Below, piece by piece: positions 17,754 to 26,277 of a DNA stretch of 64,000 nt (its first letter is position 1; the number at the start of each line of letters is the position of its first letter). Made by a program: the position numbers and the translations under genes. Below the pieces are notes generated by a model. The model saw nothing but the letters and a program-made list of their open reading frames with translations. It ran no database searches and was not told the origin of the DNA. The stretch is from Lichenibacterium ramalinae (GTDB lineage: Bacteria > Pseudomonadota > Alphaproteobacteria > Rhizobiales > Beijerinckiaceae). Location of the stretch: the NCBI RefSeq assembly GCF_004137085.1, contig NZ_QYBC01000001.1:1-64000 (forward strand). Reading direction: 5' to 3'.

Positions 17754-19229
17754 TCAGCGCCCATACACGTCCTCGAACCTGACGATGTCGTCCTCCCCCG
17801 TATAGGAGCCCACCTGGACCTCGATGAGCTCGAGGTCGATCTTGCCGGGGTTGGCGAGGCGATGGACCGAGCCGATCGGCAGGTAGGCGGCCTCGTTCTC
17901 GTGGCGCAGGATCACCTGGTCGTCGATCGTCACCTCGGCGGTGCCCCGCACCACCACCCAATGCTCGGCGCGGTGGAAGTGCTTCTGCAGCGACAGGCGC
18001 TGGCCGGGCTTGACGGTGATGCGCTTCACCTGGAAGCGCGCGCCCGCGTCGATCCGCTGGTAGGAGCCCCAGGGCCGGTACATGCGCAGGTGCTCGTCCA
18101 CCTCGCCCCGGCGCCCCGCCTTCATCTTGGCCACGAGGTCCTTGACGCTGTCGGAGCGCTCGCGCGCCGCCACCAGCACGGCATCGGGGGTCGACACCAC
18201 CACGACGTCGTCGAGCCCCACCACGGTGGTGAGCACCCCGTCGCTGTGGACGAGGCTGTTGCGCGTCGCCACGGCCTCGACCTTGCCCTTGAAGGCGTTG
18301 CCGTCCCGGTCCTGCGCCGAAGCTTCCCAGATGGCGCCCCAGGTGCCGATGTCGGACCAGGCGAAGGACACGGGCAGCACGCCCGCCGCCTCCGTGCACT
18401 CCATCACGGCATAGTCGATGGAAATTTTGGGCGCCTTGGCGAAGGCGTCGGCATCGAGGCGCAGGAAGTCGAGGTCGGAGGCGGCGGCCGCCACGGCGGC
18501 GCGCGCCGCCGCCAGCACGTCCGGGGCGTGGCGCGCCAGCTCGGCCGCCATCACGTCGGCGCGGAACAGGAAGTTGCCGCTGTTCCACAGGTAGCCCTGT
18601 TCGATGTAGCGGGCCGCCGTCTCGGCATCGGGCTTCTCGACGAAGCGCTCGACCCGCCGGGCCCCTGCGGCGCCCACCGGGGCGCCGGGCTGAATGTAGC
18701 CGTAGCCGGTGGCGGGCGCCGTGGGGGCGACGCCCAGCGTCATAATGAGGCCGGCGCGGGCGCCCTCGGCCGCCGCCAGGCAGGCGGCCACGAAGGCCTC
18801 GGTGTCGGCGATGAGGTGGTCGGCCGCCACCACCAGCGCCACCGTTTCGGGCCCCTGCCGCTGCGCCAGGCAGGTCGCCACCGCCACGGCGGCGGCCGAG
18901 TCGCGCCGCATCGGCTCGAGCACGATCTCGGCCTCGACCTCGACGGCCTGGAGCTGTTCGGCGGCGATGAAGCGCACGTCGCTCGAAGCCAGCACCAGGG
19001 GCTTGGCGAAGGCCGGGTCGGCGAATCGCTTGGCGGTGACCTGGAAGTTCGACAGGTCCTCGAGCAGCGGGATGAACTGCTTCGGCATGCTTTCGCGCGA
19101 CGCCGGCCACAGGCGCGTCCCCGAGCCGCCGCACATGATGACGGGGACAATGGCTGAGGAGGCGGAGGCGCCGTCGGGCGTGGCCCGGCCGGGCCGCTGG
19201 TCGGCGGGAGTGTCGAAGCTCGGGCTCAT
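17754..19229 (-). CDS. manC: Mannose-1-phosphate guanylyltransferase / mannose-6-phosphate isomerase
   Basis: A 491-residue bifunctional type II enzyme that makes GDP-mannose from Man-1-P and GTP. The N-terminal nucleotidyltransferase has 'VIMCGGSGTRLWPASRESMPKQF' (residues ~30-51) and 'ERFVEKPD'. The C-terminal cupin isomerase domain contains 'PWGSYQRIDAGARFQVKRITVKPGQRLSLQKHFHRAEHWVVVRGTAEV' and 'YLPIGSVHRLANPG' with metal-binding His/Gln/Glu. GDP-mannose is the donor for mannosyl or derived residues (fucose, rhamnose) in the polysaccharide. ATG 19229 follows AGGACACCGAC. It sits upstream of the Wzy-like gene and probably shares its transcript. Confidence 0.95.
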   Translation of the reverse strand: MSPSFDTPADQRPGRATPDGASASSAIVPVIMCGGSGTRLWPASRESMPKQFIPLLEDLSNFQVTAKRFADPAFAKPLVLASSDVRFIAAEQLQAVEVEAEIVLEPMRRDSAAAVAVATCLAQRQGPETVALVVAADHLIADTEAFVAACLAAAEGARAGLIMTLGVAPTAPATGYGYIQPGAPVGAAGARRVERFVEKPDAETAARYIEQGYLWNSGNFLFRADVMAAELARHAPDVLAAARAAVAAAASDLDFLRLDADAFAKAPKISIDYAVMECTEAAGVLPVSFAWSDIGTWGAIWEASAQDRDGNAFKGKVEAVATRNSLVHSDGVLTTVVGLDDVVVVSTPDAVLVAARERSDSVKDLVAKMKAGRRGEVDEHLRMYRPWGSYQRIDAGARFQVKRITVKPGQRLSLQKHFHRAEHWVVVRGTAEVTIDDQVILRHENEAAYLPIGSVHRLANPGKIDLELIEVQVGSYTGEDDIVRFEDVYGR

Positions 19230-19309
19230 GTCGGTGTCCTGTGTCGCGGCCGGGCCGGTCGGGTTGGAGGATGGTCGGCGCGACGGGGCAGCCCCCGGAG
19301 CACCCCTGG

Positions 19310-20035
19310 TCAGGCCGCCGCCCGCCCCGCACTCCGCTTCCAGCGGTTCGCGGCATGCGGGTCGGCGTCGTGGAACAGCGCCGTCGCCCGCACCTTGTCG
19401 GGGTCGCAGGCTTCGTTGGTATGGATCGAACGATATCTCCAGAAGAAGTAGATGTCGCCGGGCCTCGGCTTGATACGCACCAATGGAAGCAACCGCAACT
19501 TCAGCAGCACGCGCAGGGCGAGTTGCGTCGCGGCATTGTCGAGCAGCACCTTGTCGACGAGGTCGGCGAAGTAGGAGGCGCGGCTCCGGCGGATGTTGGG
19601 CAGCATGACGAGGTCGCCCGTGCGGCCGGTGCCGGGGATCTCGACCGGGACCAGCGCCGTCGTCCCGGAGGAATCGCAGTGGAAGCGCAGCGAGTGCCGG
19701 TCCATGCCGCTGCCCGCGAGGCAGCGCGGGACCTGGTGGAAATCCTCCGCCGGCGCGGGCCGCCCCGTGCCGCGATCGTAGATGCTCCGGATGAGGTCCC
19801 GGAAGTCCGGCGAGGCCGCGAGGGCGTCGAGGCGGGATCCCGCGACGGCGTCCGGGCCCGTGAAGCCGACGTGGCTGCCTTGCGAGCGCTCGACCGCCGA
19901 GCCGACGGAGGCCCGCATGGCGGCGAGGTCCGGCGCGGCGATGAGGCCGGGCAGGCAGCCGCGTCCCCGCCGGCCCGTGTCGAGAACGATGCGGGCGATG
20001 TCGTCATCGGCGACGGCCGTCATGGTCTGGCTCAC
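19310..20035 (-). CDS. Putative Fe(II)/2-oxoglutarate dioxygenase-like protein
   Basis: A soluble protein of about 241 residues that I do not recognise by name. It contains a facial-triad pattern expected of phytanoyl-CoA-type dioxygenases: 'LRFHCDSSG' (H-x-D near 119-121), then 'PRPGDIYFFWRYRSIHTNEA' (distal His near 205) and Arg in 'KVRATALFHD' about ten residues later, the 2-oxoglutarate salt-bridge position. The start is uncertain. GTG 20035 is 6 bases after GGAG; ATG 20041 directly abuts that GGAG, and ATG 20023 is also possible. It lies 80 bp upstream of manC in the same direction. Hydroxylating a sugar or lipid carrier is speculative. Confidence 0.6.
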   Translation of the reverse strand: MSQTMTAVADDDIARIVLDTGRRGRGCLPGLIAAPDLAAMRASVGSAVERSQGSHVGFTGPDAVAGSRLDALAASPDFRDLIRSIYDRGTGRPAPAEDFHQVPRCLAGSGMDRHSLRFHCDSSGTTALVPVEIPGTGRTGDLVMLPNIRRSRASYFADLVDKVLLDNAATQLALRVLLKLRLLPLVRIKPRPGDIYFFWRYRSIHTNEACDPDKVRATALFHDADPHAANRWKRSAGRAAA

Positions 20036-20519
20036 GGCCATCTCCAGGATTCTGCGCAAAACCAACGTCGGACGGGTGCGGCCCGTGCCGGGCCATGCCC
20101 ACCCTCCGCACCCTTCGACAGCGGGCGAGGGCGTGATTGAAAAACTTCGATGATAACTCCGACCGTACCAGGGAGAGACAGTGCCGACGCTCCGGCATGT
20201 CGTCCTGGATCGCGGCCTGCACATGCCAGAACGATGCCAATACCGCAGACACGCATCGGACCTGCGGCGCCGCTGCGGCAACGCGATGGCGGCGGAAGCG
20301 GCCCGGGCGCGGCGCGACTGCCGTCACGCCGCCTTCACAAAGACGGGAGCCGGCCCTGTTCGGCCACGTCGGGACGATGATATACAGGCGTGACGGGGAC
20401 GGAAAATCGTCGCGCTGAAAGACGACCGTAACCCGTGGCAGTGGATGACAGAGCGGTCCGGTCCGGAGTGGCACAGCCCCGGACTTCGGGTCGACGGGCG
20501 GACTGTGCGGGAGGCGACG
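20036..20519. other. Intergenic region, no gene recognised
   Basis: 484 bp between the divergent dioxygenase-like gene and the small membrane protein. GGCCCG-TGC-CGGGCC (20080-20094) can form a 6 bp stem in the leader of the leftward gene. Open frames in this stretch are short and arginine/cysteine-rich and look non-coding. Less GC-rich patches near 20135-20160 and 20380-20425 are the likely promoter areas. Confidence 0.5.
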
Positions 20520-20834
20520 ATGGCCATTCTCTGTCTAGGCGCTCTCCTCGCCGGTTTCGCCGCGGCCCTGGCCCTTCCCTTCCTGGCTTTCGCCTGTGCC
20601 GTCCTCGTCGCGATCCTCATCGGCGCCGCCTCGGCGATCGTCACCGGCGGCGCTTTCCTGCACACGGGCCTTTCGGCCCTCGCCATCCTGTTCGTGAGCC
20701 AGGTCGGCTACGGGCTCGGCCTCGCGGCCGTGGCGCTGGTCGGCCACGTCCTGACGCTCGGCCGAAGCCCGGCCGGCGACAAGCCCGCCGCCCATCCGGC
20801 CCGGCCGCTCCGCACCGGCAACGAGCCCCGCTGA
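20520..20834 (+). CDS. Small inner-membrane protein, possibly ExoX/SyrA-like
   Basis: A 104-residue protein with three or four hydrophobic helices filling residues 2-80, and a short polar tail ('RSPAGDKPAAHPARPLRTGNEPR'). GGGAGG lies 6 bases before ATG 20520, so this start is firm. The 'LFVSQVGYGLGLAAVAL' helix resembles the conserved part of small rhizobial exopolysaccharide production regulators (ExoX, SyrA), which act on ExoY-type priming enzymes from the membrane. Similarity is short and the protein is longer than typical ExoX, so the link is tentative. Location inside the exopolysaccharide region supports it. Confidence 0.55.
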   Translation: MAILCLGALLAGFAAALALPFLAFACAVLVAILIGAASAIVTGGAFLHTGLSALAILFVSQVGYGLGLAAVALVGHVLTLGRSPAGDKPAAHPARPLRTGNEPR

Positions 20835-20911
20835 CGGCGATGCGGCACCGGGTGCCCGGCGGGCGCCCGAACGGCATCGTCGGGGGGAGCCGGAGGGGTC
20901 CGCCGGCCCGT

Positions 20912-21133
20912 TCAGGTCCAGCCGAGGGTCGATGACCGGAAGACGATCCGGCCCGCCTCGTTGCGGACGTCCGTCACGATGATGCCGACCGGCCTTTCGG
21001 CCAGGCGCTCGTGGGCGAGAAGGCGCAACAGGTTGTGCACCTCCCCGACGATCTCGTGCTGGGCGAGTTCGATGCCGGCCTCGTCCCTGAACTCGGCCAG
21101 GCCATCGGTCACGTCGAAGAAAAAACGGGGCAT
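20912..21133 (-). CDS. DUF6894 family small protein
   Basis: A 73-residue protein, MPRFFFDVTDGLAEFRDEAGIELAQHEIVG..., matching the short alphaproteobacterial DUF6894 family: an 'MPR(Y/F)(F/Y)F.(V/L).DG' start, a D..G.EL motif and a helix. Many copies occur per genome in Methylobacterium and Bradyrhizobium relatives; function is unknown. ATG 21133 has GGAGG 8 bases upstream, so the longer upstream frame is rejected. It stands alone, convergent with the small membrane protein gene (77 bp gap). Confidence 0.75.
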   Translation of the reverse strand: MPRFFFDVTDGLAEFRDEAGIELAQHEIVGEVHNLLRLLAHERLAERPVGIIVTDVRNEAGRIVFRSSTLGWT

Positions 21134-21588
21134 CGAGGCCGCCTCCGATCGTCTGCGTGGCCCCTGCGCCCGTCCGCCCGGCCGTGCCCGCGCTTCGGAT
21201 GGGTGCCGGCGGCCGTCTCGCCAGGGCGCCCCACACGCGGATTGCCGGATCCGCGTCACGCCACGTTAAGCGCGCTACTAAGCAAGTCCGGCGCGGACCA
21301 GCGCAATATCATAGATTGGATCGCGCCCGGTTTTTCCGACCGCCACAGCTGCGGACTGCCCGCCGACCTCGATTTTTACCACGAAAGCTACGCGGATGGC
21401 GCAGTCGGCGACACTGGGCGTAACTATACAGCATCTCTCCGGGCAGCCGTGGGACGACGGCGAAAGCTAGTCTACGCGGCATCAGAATTGTTGGTTGAAT
21501 TAATTTCCAGGCCTCGCCCGCACGCGTGTATGAAGGGCGATGCGGCTGGGGACGGATGTGTTCCGGAAAGCTACAGGGCGCGGGTGGC
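21134..21588. other. Divergent intergenic region upstream of GMC-SDR fusion gene
   Basis: 455 bp with lower GC than its surroundings, especially 21250-21320 and 21420-21520 ('AGAATTGTTGGTTGAATTAATTTCC'-like AT patch near 21484-21509). It should hold promoters for the leftward DUF6894 gene and the rightward fusion gene. No operator-like dyad or convincing ORF was found. Possible upstream in-frame starts for the fusion gene exist at 21526 and 21556. Confidence 0.45.
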
Positions 21589-24297
21589 ATGCCGATTATC
21601 GATATGCGGGCGGTGGACAACGACGGCGCGGCCCCGCTCCAGGACTGCGACGTCTGCATCATCGGCTCGGGGCCGGCCGGCAGCACGATCGCGCGGGAGT
21701 TGTCCGGCACGGCCCTGCGGGTGACGCTGCTCGAAAGCGGCGGCACGTTGCGCGACCCCGACGCCGACGCGCTCAACGACGTCGAGAACGTGGGCTATCC
21801 GCGCCTCGCCGACCAATGGGCGGTCCGCAACCGGATCCTCGGGGGCACGTCCCACACCTGGGGCGGGCGCTGCGCGCCCTTCGACGCCATCGATCTCGAG
21901 ACAAGGTCCTGGGTGCCGGAGTCCGGCTGGCCCTTCTCCATCGCTGACCTCGCCCCCTATCTCGACCGGTCGGCGCCCCATCTCGGGCTCGCGGTCGGCA
22001 GCGGCTTCAGCGACGAGCGCTTCTGGGCCCTGGCCGGCGGCCGATCGCCACGCAGCGTGCCGGACCCCGACGTGCTGCTGCCCTTCTTCTGGCAGTTCAG
22101 CCGCGACCGGGACGAAACCTACCCGTTCGAGCACATGCGGGTCGGGCGCAAGCTCGCCGAGCGGGTCGGGGCCAACGTCACGCTGGTGACGGGCGCGACG
22201 GTGCTGCGCATCGACCCGGTCGATTCGGGCCGGGCCGTCCGGTCCGTCGCGGTCGCGGCGCCCGATGGTCGCGTCGTGTCGCTCGCGGCCCGGACCGTGG
22301 TGGTCTGCGCGGGCGGGATCGAGAATGCCCGCATCCTGCTCGCCTCCGACACGGTCGTGGCCGGGGGGCTCGGCAACCGGCACGACACGGTCGGGCGCTA
22401 CTTCATGGATCACCTGCGCGGCCCGGTCGGCACCTTCGCGCTCGCGGGCTCGGGCGCGCTGCAGAAACGCTTCGGGCGCCACAACCTGCGCGGCCACCTG
22501 TTCCGCGCCGGCCTGAGGCTCAGCCCCGAGATCCAGCGCCAGGAAGGGCTGCTGAACTGCGCCGCCTGGCTCGGCGAGGTGGTGGCGCCGGACGACCCCT
22601 GGAACGCCCTGAAGCGCATCCTCGACGGCAGGCCGGAGCTGCCCGCCGACGCGAAGGCGGTGGCGGCCAATGCCGGCCTGTACCTGCGCGGCTTCAAGGA
22701 TTATTTCGTCGAGCGCAGCGGCGTGCCGCGCAAGCTCGAGTCCCTGACGCTCGACTGCATGGGCGACCAGCGCCCCGACCGCGACAGCCGCGTCACCCTG
22801 TCGGACCGGCACGACCGGTTCGGCATGCGCCTGCCCCGGGTCGACTGGCGCGTCCACCCGGAGGAGGCCCGCACCGTGCGGCGCCTGGCGGAACTCGTGG
22901 CCGAGCAGCTCCCCCGCATGGGCCTGCCGGCGCCGACCCTGTCGCCCTGGGTGCGCGAGGGTGCGGGTTATCCGGAGGAGTTCAGGGACGTCGCCCATCC
23001 TTCCGGCACGACCCGCATGGCGTCGGATCCCGCCAAGGGCGTCGTCGACGCGCACTGCGAGGTGCACGGCGTTTCGGGCCTCTACCTCGCCGGAAGCTCG
23101 GTCTTTCCGACGCTGAGCCATTGCAACCCGACCCAGATGATCGTGGCCCTGGCGATCCGCCTCGCCGACCGCATCAAGGCGACGGCGGCGGTCCCGGCAC
23201 GGGCGGGACAGGGGGTGGCGGCGGAGGCCCGCATGGGCGAAGCCGCGACACGGGTGCTCGTCACCGGAGCCACGGGCCGCATCGGCCACGTGGTGGTCGA
23301 GGACCTGCTGTCCCGCGGCTATGCGGTGCGGGCCATCACCTCCAGGGCCGAGCTTCCCCCGGTGGCGCCGGGCGCGGCGCTGGAATGGCGGCGGTTCGAT
23401 CTCCAGACCGACACCGACTACGACGGCCTCGTGGCCGGCTGTCAGGCCGTGCTGCATATCGCGGCCGAGATGGCCGAACCGGCCCGCATGCAGCGCGCCA
23501 ACGTCGAAGCCACGGGCTGGCTCGCCGACGCCGCCGAGCGGGCCGGGATCGGCGCCTTCTGCTACACGAGTTCGATCGCCGTCTACGGCAGCGGCCGCAC
23601 CCGCGTCATGCACGAGGGGGCGCCCGTCCTCACCCACGACCGCGACATCCGCAACGAATACTGGGCCGTCGACCAGACGCGCGCCTACGGCCGCACCAAG
23701 CTCGGCGGCGAGGTGGCGCTGCGCGCGCGGGCCAAGGCGGTCCGCTACGTCATCCTGCGCCCCGCCGTGGTCGTCAGCGTCGCCCAGATCGTCGAGATCC
23801 GGGAATGGACCCGCGTCAAGCGCACGCTCGCGGCGCATCGGCACGCCCACCACGTCTACGTCGGCGACGTCGCCGACGCCATCATCTGGTCCATGGAGCG
23901 CGCCCTCGCCGGGACGGGCGCCCCGGGCAGCATCGAAACCTTCAACCTGTCGGAGGAGGACGTGCCGGACCCCACCCACGCCGCCTTCCTGCGCAAGGCC
24001 TATGCGGTGAGCGGCGACCCGCGCTTCAAGGTACCGCCCGTGCCCTGGCCGGCCGATTGGCTGCGCGACTTCATGCGGTTCCGCACGCTGCCGCTGCGCA
24101 ACCCGGGCTGGCGCATGCGCTTCCCCGGGGACGCGCTGGCGGCGGCCGGCTATCGCCACCGCTACGGCATGGCCCGCGCCTATGCGCTGGCGCTCGACGC
24201 CATCCGCGAGGACGCCCGCCAAGGGCGGGCCGCCACCGGCGCGGCGCCGGCACGGCCGGAGGACCTGTCGTCCGGCGCGGCGACGCGCGGCGTCTGA
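21589..24297 (+). CDS. GMC-type oxidoreductase fused to NAD-dependent epimerase/SDR
   Basis: A 902-residue two-enzyme fusion. Residues ~20-530 form a GMC-like FAD oxidoreductase: 'CDVCIIGSGPAGSTIARELSG' dinucleotide site, 'GGTSHTWGGRCAPF', and C-terminal 'HPSGTTRMASDP', 'GVSGLYLAGSSVFPTLSHCNPTQMIVALAIRLAD'. After an Ala-rich linker, residues ~550-870 form an extended SDR: 'RVLVTGATGRIGHVV', 'CYTSSIAVYGS' and the YxxxK motif 'YGRTK'. Together they could oxidise and then epimerise or reduce a sugar alcohol or nucleotide sugar. An internal GCGGAGG sits 5 bases before an in-frame ATG at 23233, so a stand-alone SDR may also be made. Start choice is uncertain; no strong ribosome binding site precedes 21589. 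Confidence 0.82.
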   Translation: MPIIDMRAVDNDGAAPLQDCDVCIIGSGPAGSTIARELSGTALRVTLLESGGTLRDPDADALNDVENVGYPRLADQWAVRNRILGGTSHTWGGRCAPFDAIDLETRSWVPESGWPFSIADLAPYLDRSAPHLGLAVGSGFSDERFWALAGGRSPRSVPDPDVLLPFFWQFSRDRDETYPFEHMRVGRKLAERVGANVTLVTGATVLRIDPVDSGRAVRSVAVAAPDGRVVSLAARTVVVCAGGIENARILLASDTVVAGGLGNRHDTVGRYFMDHLRGPVGTFALAGSGALQKRFGRHNLRGHLFRAGLRLSPEIQRQEGLLNCAAWLGEVVAPDDPWNALKRILDGRPELPADAKAVAANAGLYLRGFKDYFVERSGVPRKLESLTLDCMGDQRPDRDSRVTLSDRHDRFGMRLPRVDWRVHPEEARTVRRLAELVAEQLPRMGLPAPTLSPWVREGAGYPEEFRDVAHPSGTTRMASDPAKGVVDAHCEVHGVSGLYLAGSSVFPTLSHCNPTQMIVALAIRLADRIKATAAVPARAGQGVAAEARMGEAATRVLVTGATGRIGHVVVEDLLSRGYAVRAITSRAELPPVAPGAALEWRRFDLQTDTDYDGLVAGCQAVLHIAAEMAEPARMQRANVEATGWLADAAERAGIGAFCYTSSIAVYGSGRTRVMHEGAPVLTHDRDIRNEYWAVDQTRAYGRTKLGGEVALRARAKAVRYVILRPAVVVSVAQIVEIREWTRVKRTLAAHRHAHHVYVGDVADAIIWSMERALAGTGAPGSIETFNLSEEDVPDPTHAAFLRKAYAVSGDPRFKVPPVPWPADWLRDFMRFRTLPLRNPGWRMRFPGDALAAAGYRHRYGMARAYALALDAIREDARQGRAATGAAPARPEDLSSGAATRGV

Positions 24298-24319
24298 GCG
24301 GGCCAGCATCGCCCCGGCA

Positions 24320-24341
24320 TCTCGTCACGAAACCTTCGCAG
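24320..24341 (+). promoter_or_regulatory. Weak candidate Pho box upstream of phnC
   Basis: TCTCGTCACGA followed by AACCTTCGCAG resembles two 11 bp half-sites of a PhoB box (consensus CTGTCAT repeats) 145 bp before phnC. Match is partial. Phosphate-starvation control of phn transporters through PhoB is well known, which is why it is noted. Confidence 0.25.
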
Positions 24342-24484
24342 GCACGGCCTAGATCAGCGGCATGTGAGTTGGGATCGATTTCTCGACTCCGATCCGATGA
24401 AACTGCTCTTGATCCTGAGCCGGAGTGAGTTCGCCGACGGCGGAAGCGCTTCCGTCCCGTCATCGGACTTGGCCGGATGGACCG

Positions 24485-25288
24485 ATGCTGATCATCAAGG
24501 ACGTGAGCCGCCGTTTCGGCACCAAGACCGCCGTGGACGACGTCTCGCTCGAGATCCCCCAGGGCAGCTTCGTCGGCATCGTGGGCCGCTCGGGCGCCGG
24601 AAAGTCCACGCTGCTGCGCATGGTCAACCGCCTCGTCGAGCCCAGCACGGGCTCGATCAGCTTCGGCGGGCTCGACGTCACGGCGCTGCGCGGCAGGGGC
24701 CTGCGCGAGTGGCGGGCCCGCTGCGCCATGATCTTCCAGCAGTTCAACCTCGTCGGCCAGCTCGACGTGCTCAACAACGTGCTGGTCGGGCGGCTCAGCG
24801 AGATGCCGACGGCGCGCTCTCTGCTCAGGCTGTGGCGGCCGGCCGACGTCGCCGTGGCGCTGTCGGCGCTGGAACAGTTCGACATCGCCGCCCTCGCGTC
24901 GCAGCGCGCCGACAGCCTGTCGGGCGGCCAGCAGCAGCGCGTCGCCATCGCCCGCGCCCTCGTGCAGCGGCCGAGCCTGATCCTCGCCGACGAGCCGATC
25001 GCCTCGCTCGACCCGCGCAACACCCGCATCGTCATGGACGCCCTGCAGCGCATCAACCGCCACTACGGGATCACGGTGCTGTGCAACCTGCACTCGCTCG
25101 ACCTCGCCCGCGGCTATTGCGACAGGCTCGTCGGCATGGCGGGCGGGCGCGTCGCCTTCGACGGCCCCGCGGCGGCCTTCACGCCCGCGGCGGCGCGGGA
25201 CCTCTACGGCATGGAAGCCGACGAGGTGCTCGACGTCGCCCCGCCCCGCACCCCCGTCGACACTTTCCGGGCCGCCGCCCTCGCCTGA
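24485..25288 (+). CDS. phnC: Phosphonate ABC transporter ATP-binding protein
   Basis: A 267-residue cytoplasmic ATPase energising phosphonate uptake with PhnD and PhnE. It has Walker A '[17 protein letters not shown]', Q-loop 'MIFQQFNLV', ABC signature '[15 protein letters not shown]', Walker B '[12 protein letters not shown]' and the H-loop in 'LHSLDLA'. '[14 protein letters not shown]' and 'NNVLVGRL' are typical of PhnC rather than other ABC ATPases. ATG 24485 is chosen because the domain starts at once ([12 protein letters not shown]); an earlier in-frame GTG (24425) adds an unlikely extension. First gene of phnC-D-E1-E2. Confidence 0.95.
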   Translation: MLIIKDVSRRFGTKTAVDDVSLEIPQGSFVGIVGRSGAGKSTLLRMVNRLVEPSTGSISFGGLDVTALRGRGLREWRARCAMIFQQFNLVGQLDVLNNVLVGRLSEMPTARSLLRLWRPADVAVALSALEQFDIAALASQRADSLSGGQQQRVAIARALVQRPSLILADEPIASLDPRNTRIVMDALQRINRHYGITVLCNLHSLDLARGYCDRLVGMAGGRVAFDGPAAAFTPAAARDLYGMEADEVLDVAPPRTPVDTFRAAALA

Positions 25289-25328
25289 CGGGCCGACCCC
25301 TTCCCTCGATCCATCAACGGAGCACTCG

Positions 25329-26270
25329 ATGCTGACCCGCCGCCACGTCCTCGGCACCGCCCTCGCGGCCGCCGCCACGGCCCCCTTCGCTTCCGCCGCC
25401 CGCGCCGCCGACGACTGGCGGACGCAGTTCCCCGAGATCGTCTTCGCCGTCGTGCCGGCCGAGAACGCGTCCGGCGTCACCGACCGCTACGCGCCCTTCG
25501 TCGAATACCTGTCGAAGCAGCTCGGCGTGAAGGTGACGCTGCGCATCGCCAACGACTATGCGGCCCTGATCGAGGGCCAGCGTGCCGGCAACATCCAGGT
25601 CGCCTATTACGGCCCGGCCTCCTTCGCCCGCGCGCTGGTCACGGGCGTGAAGGTCACGGCCTTCGCCATCGACGTCAACAACGACGGCTCGAAGGGCTAC
25701 TACTCGGTCTTCTACGTCCTGGCCGATTCGCCCTACAAGACCGTCGAGGACCTCAAGGGCAAGGCGCTCGGCCTCGTCGACCCGAACTCGACCTCGGGCT
25801 ACAACATGCCGCTGTTCGCCCTGAACAAGATGGGCATCGACCCCAAGACCTTCTTCTCCAACGTCGTGCTCACCGGCAGCCACGAGAACGCCGTCATCGC
25901 GCTCAGCAGCGGGCAGGTGCAGGCGGCCGCGAATTTCTGGATGGCACCGGGCGATTCCAACCTCACCCGCATGCTTAACAAGGGCATGCTGAAGAAGCCC
26001 GACGGCTCGCCCATGAAGGAGAGCGATTTCCGCATCGTGCTGAAGTCGGATCTCATCATCAACGACCCGACCGCCTATCTCGACGCCCTGCCCGAGGACA
26101 TGAAGGCCGCCATCCGCCAAGCCTTCTTCGACTCCGCCGCCAAGGCGCCGGAAGCCTTCGCCAAGCTCAGCGACGGCAAGAACAAGCCCTTCGCACCCAC
26201 GACCAACGCCGACTACGACGACACCATCAAGCTCATCAAGTTCGTCGACAACCTCAAGAAGAAGGGCTGA
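25329..26270 (+). CDS. phnD: Phosphonate ABC transporter substrate-binding protein
   Basis: A 313-residue periplasmic binding protein. The signal 'LTRRHVLGTALAAAATAPFASAARA' has a twin-arginine-like RR pair, so Tat export is possible. The mature part has PhnD features: 'FAVVPAENASGVTDRYAPFVEYLSKQLG', 'VAYYGPASFARAL', 'DPNSTSGYNMPLFAL' (the STSG phosphonate-contacting loop) and 'VLTGSHENAVIAL'. AACGGAG lies 7 bases before the ATG. Placed 40 bp after phnC and 7 bp before phnE1. Confidence 0.95.
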   Translation: MLTRRHVLGTALAAAATAPFASAARAADDWRTQFPEIVFAVVPAENASGVTDRYAPFVEYLSKQLGVKVTLRIANDYAALIEGQRAGNIQVAYYGPASFARALVTGVKVTAFAIDVNNDGSKGYYSVFYVLADSPYKTVEDLKGKALGLVDPNSTSGYNMPLFALNKMGIDPKTFFSNVVLTGSHENAVIALSSGQVQAAANFWMAPGDSNLTRMLNKGMLKKPDGSPMKESDFRIVLKSDLIINDPTAYLDALPEDMKAAIRQAFFDSAAKAPEAFAKLSDGKNKPFAPTTNADYDDTIKLIKFVDNLKKKG

Positions 26271-26277
26271 CCCGCCC

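Noticed and set aside
20137-20418. Small protein of about 93 codons in the intergenic region
   Set aside because: No ribosome binding site, Arg/Cys/Thr-rich random composition, no family resemblance.
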